DNA of 64,000 nucleotides from Rhodoferax potami (GCF_032193765.1 NZ_JAVBIJ010000001.1:1550001-1614000), one strand, 5' to 3'; shown: positions 8,555 through 18,186, numbered from the stretch's first letter. Made by a program: numbers and translations. The notes: generated by a model from the letters alone, not told the origin.

Positions 8555-8821
8555 AGCTTCCGATTCCTTGATCAAGTCAATTCGGCGGATTCTATGGAGC
8601 AAGCACGTCGCATCCAAACCCCTGAATGTACCGGGGCGATGCTGTTATCCCGCTCGAAAAAGTGCTGAAAAAGCGACCGTCAAAAAGCCCCGCCCACTCG
8701 GCGCCCATAACAGCCTGACGAGACGCTGACAGCGCAAATAGGTCTCATAGAAGTGAGCTCCGGGCCTAGTAGCTAAGGGAAACTCCTAGGCGTGGAGTAA
8801 CCCTATCAAGGGCCTCACACC

Positions 8822-9721
8822 TCACTCAGCGCTTCCATTCGCTTTGGCCAAGAGAAAGTCAATGCAGGTGCGCACTGCGCGCGTCTGGCGGCGGTTCGGA
8901 AGGTACAAAAGGTACATCTGGGTGCCGAATATGCTCAGGCGGTAGTCATCGAGCGCGGTCACCACCTCGCCACTGGCGATCACATCCTGCACCACATAGT
9001 CCGGTACCAGTCCGATGCCTAAGCCCGCCAGAACGCCTTGCCGCAAAAACGGGTAATGGTCTGAGATCAAGGTGGGGGCCAACAGCACATCGTGCCGTTC
9101 GTTGTCTTTGTAGCCGCGCAATGAAAGCTGCCGCCCCACCACATTGGCGGTAATCACTGGGAGCGTGCGCAGTTGGTCCAGCTGGGTCGGCAGGCCATGG
9201 GTTTGGGCATAACTTTGGGATGCACACGCCAAGTAGCGCACGGTGCCCATGTCACGCGCAACCAGTTGTTGAGGGGGCTCGGGCAGGATGCGGATGGCAA
9301 TGTCCACCTCGTCGCGCAGGTTTTCCACCCGGTTCTCGAACACCACATCGAGCACGATGCCGGGGTACAGCCCCTTGAACTCGATCAGCCAGTGCGACAT
9401 CACCATCTGCCCGAAGCCGCTGGGCATGCTGAGGCCCACCCGCCCTTGCAGCTCCTGTCCCAAGTTGCTGATGGTTTCTTTGGCGGCAAGGATCTCGTTG
9501 CTGATGGCGCGGCCGTGCTCGTAGAGGCGCCAGCCCACCTCGTTGGGCTCCACCCTGCGGGTCGTGCGGTGCACCAGTTGCAGGCCCACTGTTTTCTCAA
9601 GTTGGCTCAAGTGGTAGCTCACATTGGCCCGCGTCATCTTGAGCTTGCGGGCCGCCTGGCTCAGGTTGCCCGCGTCGATGATTTCCACCAGCAGGGTCAG
9701 GGAAGAAAGGTCAAGACTCAT
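8822..9721 (-). CDS. LysR-family transcriptional regulator
   Basis: The 299-residue protein has the N-terminal winged helix-turn-helix (residues about 5-63, with NLSQAARKLKMTRANVSYHL as the recognition region) and a C-terminal periplasmic-binding-like effector domain (about 90-290). LysR proteins usually bind near their own divergent promoter and respond to a pathway metabolite. It is transcribed away from the beta-oxidation operon starting at 9895, and a TTGACA/TGTCAA inverted repeat lies between them at 9797-9811. The likely role is control of that operon by a CoA-ester or free-acid intermediate; the ligand is not visible. Confidence 0.9.
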   Translation of the reverse strand: MSLDLSSLTLLVEIIDAGNLSQAARKLKMTRANVSYHLSQLEKTVGLQLVHRTTRRVEPNEVGWRLYEHGRAISNEILAAKETISNLGQELQGRVGLSMPSGFGQMVMSHWLIEFKGLYPGIVLDVVFENRVENLRDEVDIAIRILPEPPQQLVARDMGTVRYLACASQSYAQTHGLPTQLDQLRTLPVITANVVGRQLSLRGYKDNERHDVLLAPTLISDHYPFLRQGVLAGLGIGLVPDYVVQDVIASGEVVTALDDYRLSIFGTQMYLLYLPNRRQTRAVRTCIDFLLAKANGSAE

Positions 9722-9796
9722 GGACCTGCCGGTATCTTGGTGTGGTGGCGTTAAACAGCATACGGGTCATCCGATGGCCAAAGCGTCAAATCATAT

Positions 9797-9811
9797 TTGA
9801 CAGTTTGTCAA
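9797..9811. promoter_or_regulatory. Inverted repeat TTGACA-GTT-TGTCAA, candidate LysR operator
   Basis: This is a perfect 6-base inverted repeat with a 3-base centre, in the 173 bases between the divergent LysR gene and the beta-oxidation operon. Its left half also reads as a consensus -35 hexamer for the operon. LysR proteins usually bind dyads in such positions; the assignment is inference. Confidence 0.45.
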
Positions 9812-9894
9812 TAAATTTTGTGATTGTAAAAAAAGAGCCGCTCCAAAAGAATAGCCTTTGCTCTCACGACAACAACAACAACGGAGACAAACGC

Positions 9895-12018
9895 ATGGAG
9901 CACGACAACGCGTCACCCGCAGTGACCGGCCACCGGCATGGCCGCGTGTGGGTCATCACCGTCAACAACCCGCCCGTCAACGCGCTGAGCGCAGCGGTGC
10001 GCCTGGGCCTGTTTGACGCCATCGAACAGGGCGAGGCCCAGCCGGAGGTGGGCGCGGTATTGATCGTGAGCGAGGGCAAAACTTTTATCGCCGGCGCAGA
10101 CATCCGCGAATTTGGCAAGCCCCTCGTGTCACCGTCGCTGCCCGACGTATGCAACCGCATCGAGGCGTGCAGCAAACCAGTAGTGGTTGCCCTGCAAGGC
10201 GCCGCATTGGGTGGTGGCCTGGAAGTAGCGCTGAGTGCGCACTACCGCTTAGCCCTGCCCGGCGCCAAAGTGGGCTTGCCGGAGGTCGACCTAGGCCTGA
10301 TGCCCGGCGCCGGTGGCACACAACGCGCGCCCCGCCTCATGGGCGCGAAAGCTGCCTCGGCGTTCATGCTCAGTGGCAAACCGGTGGACGCGCACGCCGC
10401 ACTTGAAGCCGGTTTGGTGGACCGCGTCACGGATAGCAGCCTCACCGCCCTGGATGCCGGCTTGGCCTATGCCAACGAACTGCTGGCCCAAGGTGCGCCG
10501 GTACGGCGTGTGCGCGATATCGCAATTACCAACCCTAAGATCGCCCTGTCAGAGCTGAGTGCTCTGGAACAAGATACGGCCAAAAAGTCGCCCGGGCTGT
10601 TCTCACCACTCAAGATCCTTGAAGCGGTACGCGCATCAGTAGAGCTGCCGTTTGACGAGGGACTGAGCCTGGAGCGCCGTTTGTTCATGGGCTGCATCGA
10701 CAGCCCGCAACGTGCAGGTCTGATCCACGCATTTTTCGCCGAGCGCGAGGTGAGCAAAGTGCCCGAAGCCCGTGGCGCCGCGCCACGCACAGTGGATAGC
10801 GTGGCTGTCGTCGGCGGGGGCACCATGGGCGCAGGCATTGCCGTGGCGGCGCTGGATGCCGGACTGCTGGTGACCATGGTGGAGCGCGATGCGGACTCGC
10901 TTGCCCGTGGCGTCGTCAATGTGACCAAGGTCTACGACGGTTTGATCGCCAAAAGCCGCCTCACTGAGGCGCACAAGATGGCCACCCTCGCCCGCTTCAG
11001 GCCCAGTACTGACTTTGCCGACCTTGCAGCCGCCGACCTGGTGATCGAAGCAGTGTTCGAAGACCTGGAAGTCAAAAAAGCCGTTTTCCAGCAACTGGAC
11101 GCGGTGTGCAAGCCCGGCGCGGTGCTGGCAACCAATACCTCGTACCTCGATATCGACGCCATCGCTGCAGCAACCCGCCGCCCACAAGACGTGATCGGTC
11201 TGCACTTTTTCAGCCCGGCAAATATCATGAAGCTGCTGGAAATTGTTGTGCCCGCCCGCGTCAGCCCGAATGTGGTGGTCACGGCCTTTGAACTGGCCAA
11301 ACGCATGAAAAAAGTGCCGGTCCGCGCAGGGGTCTGCGACGGTTTTATCGGGAACCGCATCCTAGCGAGCTACAAGCAGGCAGCTGATTACATGATGGAA
11401 GACGGTGCCAGCCCCTACGAGATCGATGCGGCAGTGCGGGCTTTCGGCTACCCCATGGGTCCGTGCCAAGTGACCGATCTGGCCGGTGGAGACATCGGCT
11501 GGGCCACCCGCAAACGCCGTGCAGCCACACGCGACCCGAAAGCCCGTTATGTCGAAATCGCTGACCGCATCTGCGAGCGCGGCTGGTTCGGCCAGAAAAC
11601 CGGCCGCGGGTTTTACCTTTACCCGCAAGGCGCCCGCACCGGCCAGCCTGATCCGGAGGTGCTCGCCATTGTGGACGCCGAACGCACCAGAAAAGGCATC
11701 ACTCCACGCAGCTTCACCCCCGAGGAAATCATGCGCCGCTACATGGCCGCCATGGTTAACGAGGGAGCCAAGGTGCTGGCCGATGGGATCGCACTGCGGC
11801 CGCTGGACATTGATGTGACGTTTCTTTACGGCTACGGTTTCCCACGCTTTCGGGGCGGCCCCATGAAATACGCCGACACCGTGGGTCTTGCCAACATCCT
11901 GGCCGATATACGGGCCTTCGCCCAAGAAGACCCGCTGTTCTGGCAGCCCGCACCCTTGCTGGAAAAACTGGTGGCCAAGGGCCAAGATTTCGCGAGCCTG
12001 AACCAGCTGCCCACTTGA
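9895..12018 (+). CDS. Bifunctional enoyl-CoA hydratase / 3-hydroxyacyl-CoA dehydrogenase (FadB/PimF-like)
   Basis: The 707-residue protein joins an N-terminal crotonase domain (residues about 5-190; catalytic Glu positions in GGGLEVAL and LPEVDLG) to a dehydrogenase with a Rossmann motif VVGGGTMGAGI near residue 305 and the catalytic His in GLHFFSPANIMKLLE near 440. It hydrates trans-2-enoyl-CoA and oxidises the 3-hydroxyacyl-CoA with NAD+. The start is the ATG at 9895, preceded by GGAGA; the frame stays open to 9742 but that part covers the promoter region. It heads an operon with a thiolase, paired acyl-CoA dehydrogenases and a CoA transferase. This resembles pimF in the pim dicarboxylate cluster more than a lone fatty-acid fadB. 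Confidence 0.92.
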   Translation: MEHDNASPAVTGHRHGRVWVITVNNPPVNALSAAVRLGLFDAIEQGEAQPEVGAVLIVSEGKTFIAGADIREFGKPLVSPSLPDVCNRIEACSKPVVVALQGAALGGGLEVALSAHYRLALPGAKVGLPEVDLGLMPGAGGTQRAPRLMGAKAASAFMLSGKPVDAHAALEAGLVDRVTDSSLTALDAGLAYANELLAQGAPVRRVRDIAITNPKIALSELSALEQDTAKKSPGLFSPLKILEAVRASVELPFDEGLSLERRLFMGCIDSPQRAGLIHAFFAEREVSKVPEARGAAPRTVDSVAVVGGGTMGAGIAVAALDAGLLVTMVERDADSLARGVVNVTKVYDGLIAKSRLTEAHKMATLARFRPSTDFADLAAADLVIEAVFEDLEVKKAVFQQLDAVCKPGAVLATNTSYLDIDAIAAATRRPQDVIGLHFFSPANIMKLLEIVVPARVSPNVVVTAFELAKRMKKVPVRAGVCDGFIGNRILASYKQAADYMMEDGASPYEIDAAVRAFGYPMGPCQVTDLAGGDIGWATRKRRAATRDPKARYVEIADRICERGWFGQKTGRGFYLYPQGARTGQPDPEVLAIVDAERTRKGITPRSFTPEEIMRRYMAAMVNEGAKVLADGIALRPLDIDVTFLYGYGFPRFRGGPMKYADTVGLANILADIRAFAQEDPLFWQPAPLLEKLVAKGQDFASLNQLPT

Positions 12019-12081
12019 TTGCAGCCAACACACTCACCCCCCCTGCCCCCACATCGCACCGCACCTGAGGAGACCCTTTTT

Positions 12082-13278
12082 ATGCGCCAGGCCGTTATCG
12101 TCTCGACCGCTCGCACGCCACTGACCAAATCGCACCGTGGCGAGCTCAACATCACGCCGGGCCCCACGCTAGCCAGCTTTGCGGTCCGTGCTGCGGTCGA
12201 CCGCGCAGGGATTGACCCCGCGCTGATCGAGGACGCCATTCTGGGCTGCGGCTACCCCGAAGGCATCACCGGGCGCAATGTGGCACGCCAGGCCATCATC
12301 CGCTCGCAACTGCCCTTGTCCATCGGCGGCACCACGGTGAACCGCTTCTGCGCATCGGGCTTGCAAGCCATTGCGATCGCTGCCGGGCGCATCGTGGTGG
12401 ACGGAGCACCGGCCATGATTGCCGGTGGTGTGGAAAGTATTTCAGGCATCCGCTCGCGCCAGGATGGCCAAAGCGGCCTGGACCCGTGGATCCAGGAGCA
12501 CAAACCCGCGCTGTACATGGAAATGATCGACACCGCCGATATCGTGGCCCGCCGATACCACATCAGCCGCGAAGCGCAAGACCGTTTCTCGGTCGAAAGC
12601 CAGCGCAAAGTGGCCCAAGCGCAAGCCGCCGGCCGGTATGCCGATGAAATTGTCTCCATCACCACCACCATGGCAGTGACGGACAAAGACACCGGCACGG
12701 TAAGCCAACGCGAGGCTAAGGTCGACCGGGACACCTGCAACCGCGCGGGCACCACCTACGAATCCCTGGTCAAACTGGCGCCTGTGAAAGGGGCGGACCA
12801 GTTCATCACCGCCGGCAATGCCTCGCAACTGTCCGACGGTGCCAGCGCCTGCGTGCTGATGGAGGCTGGAGAGGCCGAGCGCCTGGGGCTGCAAGCGCTG
12901 GGTGCCTTCCGTGGCATGGCCATAGCGGGTTGCGAGCCGGATGAAATGGGTATCGGCCCGGTCTATGCCGTGCCCAAACTACTGAAGCGCCACGGCCTGA
13001 CGGTGGACGACATCGACCTGTGGGAGCTGAACGAGGCATTTGCCTCACAAGCCATTTACTGCCAGCAAACGCTGGATATTCCGGCCGACCGCCTGAACGT
13101 GAACGGCGGTGCCATCGCCATCGGTCACCCCTTTGGCATGACAGGTGCAAGGCTGGCAGGTCACATTTTGCTGGAAGGCCGCCGCCGCAATGCAGAGGGC
13201 CAGCGCGTCAAATGGGGCGTGGTAACCATGTGCATTGCCGGTGGCATGGGTGCCGCCGGACTGTTTGAAATTTTCTGA
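12082..13278 (+). CDS. Acetyl-CoA acyltransferase (thiolase)
   Basis: The 398-residue thiolase carries the nucleophile Cys90 in NRFCASGLQ, the histidine motif [14 protein letters not shown] near residue 353, and the second cysteine in [12 protein letters not shown] near the C-terminus. It cleaves 3-ketoacyl-CoA with CoA to acetyl-CoA and a shortened acyl-CoA. The start is the ATG at 12082, with TGAGGAGA upstream. It follows the hydratase/dehydrogenase gene by 63 bases and precedes the acyl-CoA dehydrogenase large-subunit gene by 22 bases. Sequence alone does not fix chain length; the operon suggests dicarboxyl- or medium-chain CoA esters. Confidence 0.92.
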   Translation: MRQAVIVSTARTPLTKSHRGELNITPGPTLASFAVRAAVDRAGIDPALIEDAILGCGYPEGITGRNVARQAIIRSQLPLSIGGTTVNRFCASGLQAIAIAAGRIVVDGAPAMIAGGVESISGIRSRQDGQSGLDPWIQEHKPALYMEMIDTADIVARRYHISREAQDRFSVESQRKVAQAQAAGRYADEIVSITTTMAVTDKDTGTVSQREAKVDRDTCNRAGTTYESLVKLAPVKGADQFITAGNASQLSDGASACVLMEAGEAERLGLQALGAFRGMAIAGCEPDEMGIGPVYAVPKLLKRHGLTVDDIDLWELNEAFASQAIYCQQTLDIPADRLNVNGGAIAIGHPFGMTGARLAGHILLEGRRRNAEGQRVKWGVVTMCIAGGMGAAGLFEIF

Positions 13279-13300
13279 GCAGGCTAGCCGAAGCATCGAT

Positions 13301-14509
13301 ATGGATCTCCAATTCACCCCCCAAGAGCAAGCCTTCCGCGACGATGTGCGGGCCTTCCTGAAAGACCAACTGCCCGCCCGCATTGCCAACCAGGTGAAAG
13401 CCGGCCAACGCCTGAGCAAAGCCGACCAGGAAGAATGGCACGCCATCCTCAACGCCCGCGGCTGGCTGGCCAACCACTGGCCCGAGGCCCATGGCGGCCC
13501 CGGGTGGAGCACCGTGCAGAAGTTTATTTTCGATACCGAATGCGCACTGGCGGGTGGCCCGCGCATCGTGCCGTTTGGCGTGAATATGCTGGGCCCAGTG
13601 CTCATCAAATATGCCAATGCGCAGCAAAAAGCGCACTGGCTGCCGCGCATCCTGAGCGGCGAAGACTGGTGGTGTCAGGGGTACTCCGAGCCCGGCGCGG
13701 GCTCAGACCTGGCATCGGTCAAGACCACTGCGGTCCGGGTCACCGATGCAAGTGGCGATCACTACATCGTCAACGGCCAGAAGACCTGGACCACCCAAGG
13801 CCAGCACGCCAACATGATTTTTTGCCTAGTGCGCACCGACCGCGAGGCCAAAGCCCAATCAGGCATCAGCTTCTTGCTGATGGATATGAATTCACCGGGT
13901 GTGGATTTGCGCCCTATCCGCACGCTGGATGGCGACTGCGAGGTGAACGAGGTGTTTTTCACCAACGTGAAAGTGCCCGCCAAAAACTTGGTCGGTGAAG
14001 AAAACAAGGGGTGGACTTACGCCAAATACCTGCTCACCTATGAGCGCACCGGTATCGCGGGCGTGGGCTTTTGTATTGCGGCGCTGGTCAAGCTCAAGGT
14101 GATTGCCGCGCGGGTCTTGAAAAACGGTAAACCCCTCGACCAAGACCCGCTGTTCGCAGCCCGTATGGCCCGTGTAGACATCGATCTCGAGAACATGAAA
14201 ACCACCAATCTGCGGGTCATTGCCGCTGCCGCCAGCGGTGGTGTGCCTGGCGCGGAGAGCTCGATGCTCAAGATCCGCGGCACCGAGATCCGGCAAGAAA
14301 TCCTGTCGCTCATCCGCCGCGCCATGGGGCCCTATGCCCTTCCATTTGAAGAAGAAGCCCAATACGCCGGCTATGCCGAGCCCCTGCTGGGCGAGCCCGA
14401 GGCGGCTACCGCAGCGGCCCACTACTTCAACTACCGCAAGCTGTCGATCTTCGGTGGCTCCAACGAAATCCAGAAAAACATCATCTCCAAGATGATTTTG
14501 GGCCTTTGA
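13301..14509 (+). CDS. Acyl-CoA dehydrogenase, large subunit of a PimC-type pair
   Basis: The 402-residue flavoprotein has the three acyl-CoA dehydrogenase domains: N-terminal helices (1-120), a beta barrel with the FAD/substrate motif GYSEPGAGSDLASVKTTA near residue 127, and C-terminal helices ending in FGGSNEIQKNIISKMILGL. It introduces the trans-2 double bond in acyl-CoA. The neighbouring gene encodes a second, shorter dehydrogenase, and such adjacent pairs form heteromers; pimeloyl-CoA dehydrogenase PimCD is the closest comparison I can make from memory. Start choice: the ATG at 13301 gives the family N-terminus MDLQFTPQEQ, although no strong ribosome binding site is seen. Confidence 0.9.
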   Translation: MDLQFTPQEQAFRDDVRAFLKDQLPARIANQVKAGQRLSKADQEEWHAILNARGWLANHWPEAHGGPGWSTVQKFIFDTECALAGGPRIVPFGVNMLGPVLIKYANAQQKAHWLPRILSGEDWWCQGYSEPGAGSDLASVKTTAVRVTDASGDHYIVNGQKTWTTQGQHANMIFCLVRTDREAKAQSGISFLLMDMNSPGVDLRPIRTLDGDCEVNEVFFTNVKVPAKNLVGEENKGWTYAKYLLTYERTGIAGVGFCIAALVKLKVIAARVLKNGKPLDQDPLFAARMARVDIDLENMKTTNLRVIAAAASGGVPGAESSMLKIRGTEIRQEILSLIRRAMGPYALPFEEEAQYAGYAEPLLGEPEAATAAAHYFNYRKLSIFGGSNEIQKNIISKMILGL

Positions 14510-14532
14510 GCCTTGGCGAGAGGGACTCACCC

Positions 14533-15690
14533 ATGAACTTCCAACACACCGAAGACCGCCACATGCTGGCGGATTCACTGAATCGCTTTCTGTCGGAAAA
14601 AAATGGCATCGAGATCCGCCACCAGAGCGCTGGCAGCGCGCTTGGCTTTTCCCGAGAGGTCTATGCCGGTCTGGCGGAATTGGGCACCATCGGCGCGCTG
14701 TTTCCGGAAGATGCGGGTGGCTTTGGCGGCACCGGTTTTGACGTGAGCGTGGTGTTTGAATGCCTGGGCAGTAACCTAGCGGTAGAGCCCTTGCTGGGCG
14801 CGCTGGTGGTCGGGCAAGCCCTGATCGCAGCGGGCACCGACGCACAGCGGGCCGCTCTGGAATCCATCATGGCGGGCACGAGCGTTGCGGCACTGGCGCA
14901 CGAGGAGCCCGGCAGCCATTACGAACTGAGCCATGTCACCCTGAGCGCAACCCCAGCGGCCGACCCTTCAGCCGGCGACTGGGTGCTGAATGGCCGCAAG
15001 GCGGTGGTACCCATGGGCGATGCGGCCGACCTGCTGTTGGTGTCCGCCCGCACCGCGGGGCAGCCGCTGGACGCCGACGGTATCAGCCTGTTCCTTGTTC
15101 AGGGCGATGCTCCGGGTGTGAGCCGGCGTGGGAACGGCCGCATCGACGGCGGCCGCACCGCCGAGTTGACATTTACAAACGTGGCGGTAGATGCCAGCGC
15201 CCTGCTAGGCGCACCGGGCCAAGGCCTGGCTGTGCTGGAACGCATCAGTGGCTACGCGCTGTTAGCGCTGGCAGCTGAAAGCTTGGGGGCCATGGACATG
15301 GCCAAAGACCAGACACTGGAATACCTACGCACCCGCAAACAATTTGGGGTACCGATCGGTAGCTTCCAGGCGCTGCAGCACCGCATGGCCGACTTGCTGC
15401 TGGAAGTGGAGCAAGCCCGCTCGGCGGTGATCAACGCCGCCGCAGCGGTGGACGACACCGATCGCACCACACGCGAGAGAGCCTTGTCTGCCGCGAAATA
15501 CAGCGTAGGCCGCATCGGCACACTGGTGGCGGAAGAAAGCATCCAGATGCATGGCGGTATCGGCATGACTTGGGAGCTGCCACTGGCGCACTATGCCAAA
15601 CGCCTGGTGATGATCGACCACCAGTTTGGCGACGAAGACCATCACCTGGCCCGCTTTATCGCTCTAGGGCAGGCAGCTGTCTGCGCTTAA
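14533..15690 (+). CDS. Acyl-CoA dehydrogenase, small subunit of a PimD-type pair
   Basis: The 385-residue protein has the acyl-CoA dehydrogenase fold but is more divergent in the flavin-contact region (AHEEPGSHYELSHVTL near residue 120). It keeps the C-terminal RKQFGVPIGSFQALQHRMAD helix and the MHGGIGMTWE loop. In paired enzymes one subunit often carries most catalytic residues and the other is mainly structural. The start is the ATG at 14533, with GAGAGGGA just upstream. It follows the large-subunit gene by 23 bases. It should act on the same substrate as its partner. Confidence 0.88.
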   Translation: MNFQHTEDRHMLADSLNRFLSEKNGIEIRHQSAGSALGFSREVYAGLAELGTIGALFPEDAGGFGGTGFDVSVVFECLGSNLAVEPLLGALVVGQALIAAGTDAQRAALESIMAGTSVAALAHEEPGSHYELSHVTLSATPAADPSAGDWVLNGRKAVVPMGDAADLLLVSARTAGQPLDADGISLFLVQGDAPGVSRRGNGRIDGGRTAELTFTNVAVDASALLGAPGQGLAVLERISGYALLALAAESLGAMDMAKDQTLEYLRTRKQFGVPIGSFQALQHRMADLLLEVEQARSAVINAAAAVDDTDRTTRERALSAAKYSVGRIGTLVAEESIQMHGGIGMTWELPLAHYAKRLVMIDHQFGDEDHHLARFIALGQAAVCA

Positions 15691-15693
15691 GCC

Positions 15694-15867
15694 ATGACGA
15701 TCATGACCCACGCCCTATTGACCCGCCGTGAAGGGGCGGTGCTCATTCTGTCAAACCACAACCCGGCAGCCCGCAACGCGCTGACCCCGGAGTTCTACCG
15801 GGGCATCGGTGCCGCTCTTGACAAGCGCACCGCCGATTTCGTCAAACTGCGCAGCCCCGCGGCCTGA
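15694..15867 (+). pseudogene. Enoyl-CoA hydratase remnant with a large in-frame internal deletion
   Basis: The open frame encodes only 57 residues. Residues 1-43 match the start of an enoyl-CoA hydratase/isomerase (EGAVLILSNHNPAARNAL, then TPEFYRGI), and residues 44-53 (KRTADFVKLR) resemble the typical C-terminal end of the same family. The catalytic middle of roughly 200 residues is missing, yet the frame is kept and the stop lies 23 bases before the CoA transferase gene. The gene starts 3 bases after the small-subunit stop, so it was once part of the operon. It cannot have hydratase activity. The reading as a collapsed gene is mine and could be tested against relatives. Confidence 0.7.
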
Positions 15868-15890
15868 ACCTACTGAGTACCTGACCCGAC

Positions 15891-17132
15891 ATGGAACCCA
15901 CCCTACCAAACCCCGGCACTGACCAACCCGACCTGCCCTTAAGCGGCGTGCGGGTGCTGGACCTCTCACGCGTATTTGCCGGGCCACTGTGCGGCCAGGT
16001 GTTAGCCGACTTTGGCGCCGAAGTTATCAAGGTGGAGCACCCCGGTCGCGGCGACGACACCCGGGACTGGGGTATTCGCATTGGCAAAACCGAGACCACG
16101 TACTACAACGGCATGAACCGCAACAAGCGGTCCATCACCCTGGACCTGCAAAGCCCCGAGGCCATCAGCATCGTCCGGGAGATGCTGCCGCAGTTCGATG
16201 TGGTCATCCACAACTTCAAGACCGGTGGTGCCGAAAAGTTGGGCCTGGGCTTTGAGCAGCTCAAGGTCATCAAGCCAGACCTGATCTACTGCGCCATCGC
16301 GGGCTACGACACGAGCGGCCCCGAGGCCAAGCGCCCGGGATACGACCTCGTTATTCAAGGCGAGGCCGGCTTGATGGCTTTAAATGGCGACTCCGGCATG
16401 CCGCCACTGAAGTTCGGCGTGGCAGTGGTAGACATGATGACCGGCATGTACGCTGCACAGGCCGTGCTGGCCGCATTGTTCCGCCGTGAGCGCACGCACA
16501 AAGGCCAGCTGATCGAGATGGCGCTCTACGACTGCGGCGTGATGGTCACCGGTTACTACGGTCTGGACGCGCTGATCTTGGGCAAAGACCCTGCCCGCTA
16601 TGGCAATGCCCACCCGTCCATCATGCCCTATGGCATGTTTGAAGCGGCCGACGGCCCGTTGATCATTGCCGTGGGCAACAACAGCCAGTTCGACAAATTC
16701 TGCCGCCAGGTGGTGATGCGACCTGACATCGTCGAAGACCCCCGCTTTACCACCAACGTGGAACGTGCCCGCAACCGGGTGGCCTTGGCTCCCCTGCTCA
16801 CCGAGCTGATCTGCCAGTTCCCGCGCGACGTGCTGTTGGAGCGCTTGATGGCCCAGGGGATCCCCTGCGGCAAGGTGGCTGGCTTGCACGAAGCGCTCAC
16901 CAGCGAGCGCACCCAACGTGGCGGGCTGGTGCAGAACATGCCGCACCCTGTGGCAGGTACCACCCACGTATTTGCGCCGCCCTACCGGTTGGACGGGCAG
17001 CGCCTGCCGATCCGGAATGCGCCGCCCACCCTGGGCGAAGGCACGCGCGAGGTGCTGACGCAACTGCTACACATGACCGACGCCCAACTGGAGGCGCTGC
17101 GTGCCCGGGGTGTGCTGACGCTACCCGAATAA
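15891..17132 (+). CDS. CaiB/BaiF-type (class III) CoA transferase
   Basis: The 413-residue protein has the class III CoA-transferase signature from the start (VRVLDLSRVFAGPLCGQ, residues 20-36) and the catalytic aspartate D152 in the RPGYD motif. These enzymes move CoA between carboxylic acids through an Asp-CoA anhydride/thioester intermediate. Lying at the end of a beta-oxidation operon and just before a periplasmic binding protein, it is well placed to activate the imported acid with CoA, the role a ligase (PimA) has in the pim operon. Succinyl-CoA or acetyl-CoA as the donor is a guess. Start ATG at 15891. Confidence 0.9.
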   Translation: MEPTLPNPGTDQPDLPLSGVRVLDLSRVFAGPLCGQVLADFGAEVIKVEHPGRGDDTRDWGIRIGKTETTYYNGMNRNKRSITLDLQSPEAISIVREMLPQFDVVIHNFKTGGAEKLGLGFEQLKVIKPDLIYCAIAGYDTSGPEAKRPGYDLVIQGEAGLMALNGDSGMPPLKFGVAVVDMMTGMYAAQAVLAALFRRERTHKGQLIEMALYDCGVMVTGYYGLDALILGKDPARYGNAHPSIMPYGMFEAADGPLIIAVGNNSQFDKFCRQVVMRPDIVEDPRFTTNVERARNRVALAPLLTELICQFPRDVLLERLMAQGIPCGKVAGLHEALTSERTQRGGLVQNMPHPVAGTTHVFAPPYRLDGQRLPIRNAPPTLGEGTREVLTQLLHMTDAQLEALRARGVLTLPE

Positions 17133-17169
17133 AACCCTTTCACCCAAACCACAACGAGGAGACATCGAC

Positions 17170-18171
17170 ATGACAACACCCATCCCACGCCGCACACTGG
17201 TTACCGCCCTGGTGGCTGCAACAGCACTGGCCACTCTCGGGCACGCGGGCACCGCCTTGGCTCAAAGCTGGCCTAGCAAACCCATCAAACTAATCGTGCC
17301 CTACGCAGCCGGTGGTGCGACTGACATCACGGCCCGAGCGATCGGCGAAAAGCTGTCAGCCCGCTTGGGCCAACCGGTGCTGGTAGACAACCGTGGCGGT
17401 GCCGGCGGCGTTACCGGCACCGATGCGGCACTCAAATCCCCTGCAGACGGCCACACCTTGCTGCTGTCACTGGGCACAACGATGCTCATCAACCAGTACC
17501 TGTACGAAAAGCTGCCCTACAACCCGCAAAAAGACCAAGCGCTGATCACGCAAATCGCCCTGGCCCCGGTCGTATTGCTGGTGAACCCGCAGCTGCAGGT
17601 GTCCAACGCACCCGAGTTGTTGGCCTACATTGAGAAGAACAAAAACAAGGTGGCTTACGGGTCGTGGGGTATGGGCTCTTACTCTCACCTCGCCGGTGCT
17701 TGGCTGTCTGACAAGCTCAAGGCGGACATGAACCATGTGCCCTACAAGGGCGAGGCCCCGATGTTGCAAGATTTGGTGGGCGGCCAGTTCCAGATGGCTT
17801 TTGCCAGCTTGCAGTCTGCCCGACCCTATATTGACTCAGGCAAGCTCAAAGCGCTGGCCGTTACCGGTGGCCAGCGCATGGACGCACTGCCCAAAGTCAG
17901 CACCATGGCCGAACAAGGCATCAAGGACGAGGTATTTCAGGTCACCGGTTGGTTGGGCATGAGCGCGCCGGCCAAAACGCCGCCCGAGGTGGTGGCCCGC
18001 CTGGGCACAGAGGTGCAAGCCATCCTGGCGCTGCCCGATGTGCGTGACCGCATCTTGCAGATGGGCTTTATCCCCGTGGGTAGCAGCCCCGAACAGTTCA
18101 ACGCTCAGTTCAAGAAAGACGCACCGGTGTGGGAGCGCGTTGTCAAGGTGTCTGGCGCCACCCTCGAGTGA
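17170..18171 (+). CDS. Bug-family periplasmic binding protein (tripartite tricarboxylate transporter type)
   Basis: The 333-residue protein has a signal peptide (arginines at 7-8, hydrophobic core, cleavage near ALA-QSWPSKPIK at about residue 34). The Bug/TctC pattern follows: WPSKPIKLIVPYAAGG, the GQPVLVDNRGGAGG ligand loop, and GFIPVGSSPEQF near the end. Bug proteins bind small carboxylates with high affinity in the periplasm. Tight coupling to the CoA transferase (37 bases, good GAGGAG site at 17156-17161) suggests it captures the substrate of this operon. No TctA/TctB membrane genes are present in the window, so transport would need components elsewhere. Confidence 0.9.
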   Translation: MTTPIPRRTLVTALVAATALATLGHAGTALAQSWPSKPIKLIVPYAAGGATDITARAIGEKLSARLGQPVLVDNRGGAGGVTGTDAALKSPADGHTLLLSLGTTMLINQYLYEKLPYNPQKDQALITQIALAPVVLLVNPQLQVSNAPELLAYIEKNKNKVAYGSWGMGSYSHLAGAWLSDKLKADMNHVPYKGEAPMLQDLVGGQFQMAFASLQSARPYIDSGKLKALAVTGGQRMDALPKVSTMAEQGIKDEVFQVTGWLGMSAPAKTPPEVVARLGTEVQAILALPDVRDRILQMGFIPVGSSPEQFNAQFKKDAPVWERVVKVSGATLE

Positions 18172-18186
18172 TTTCGATGGCGGTGT

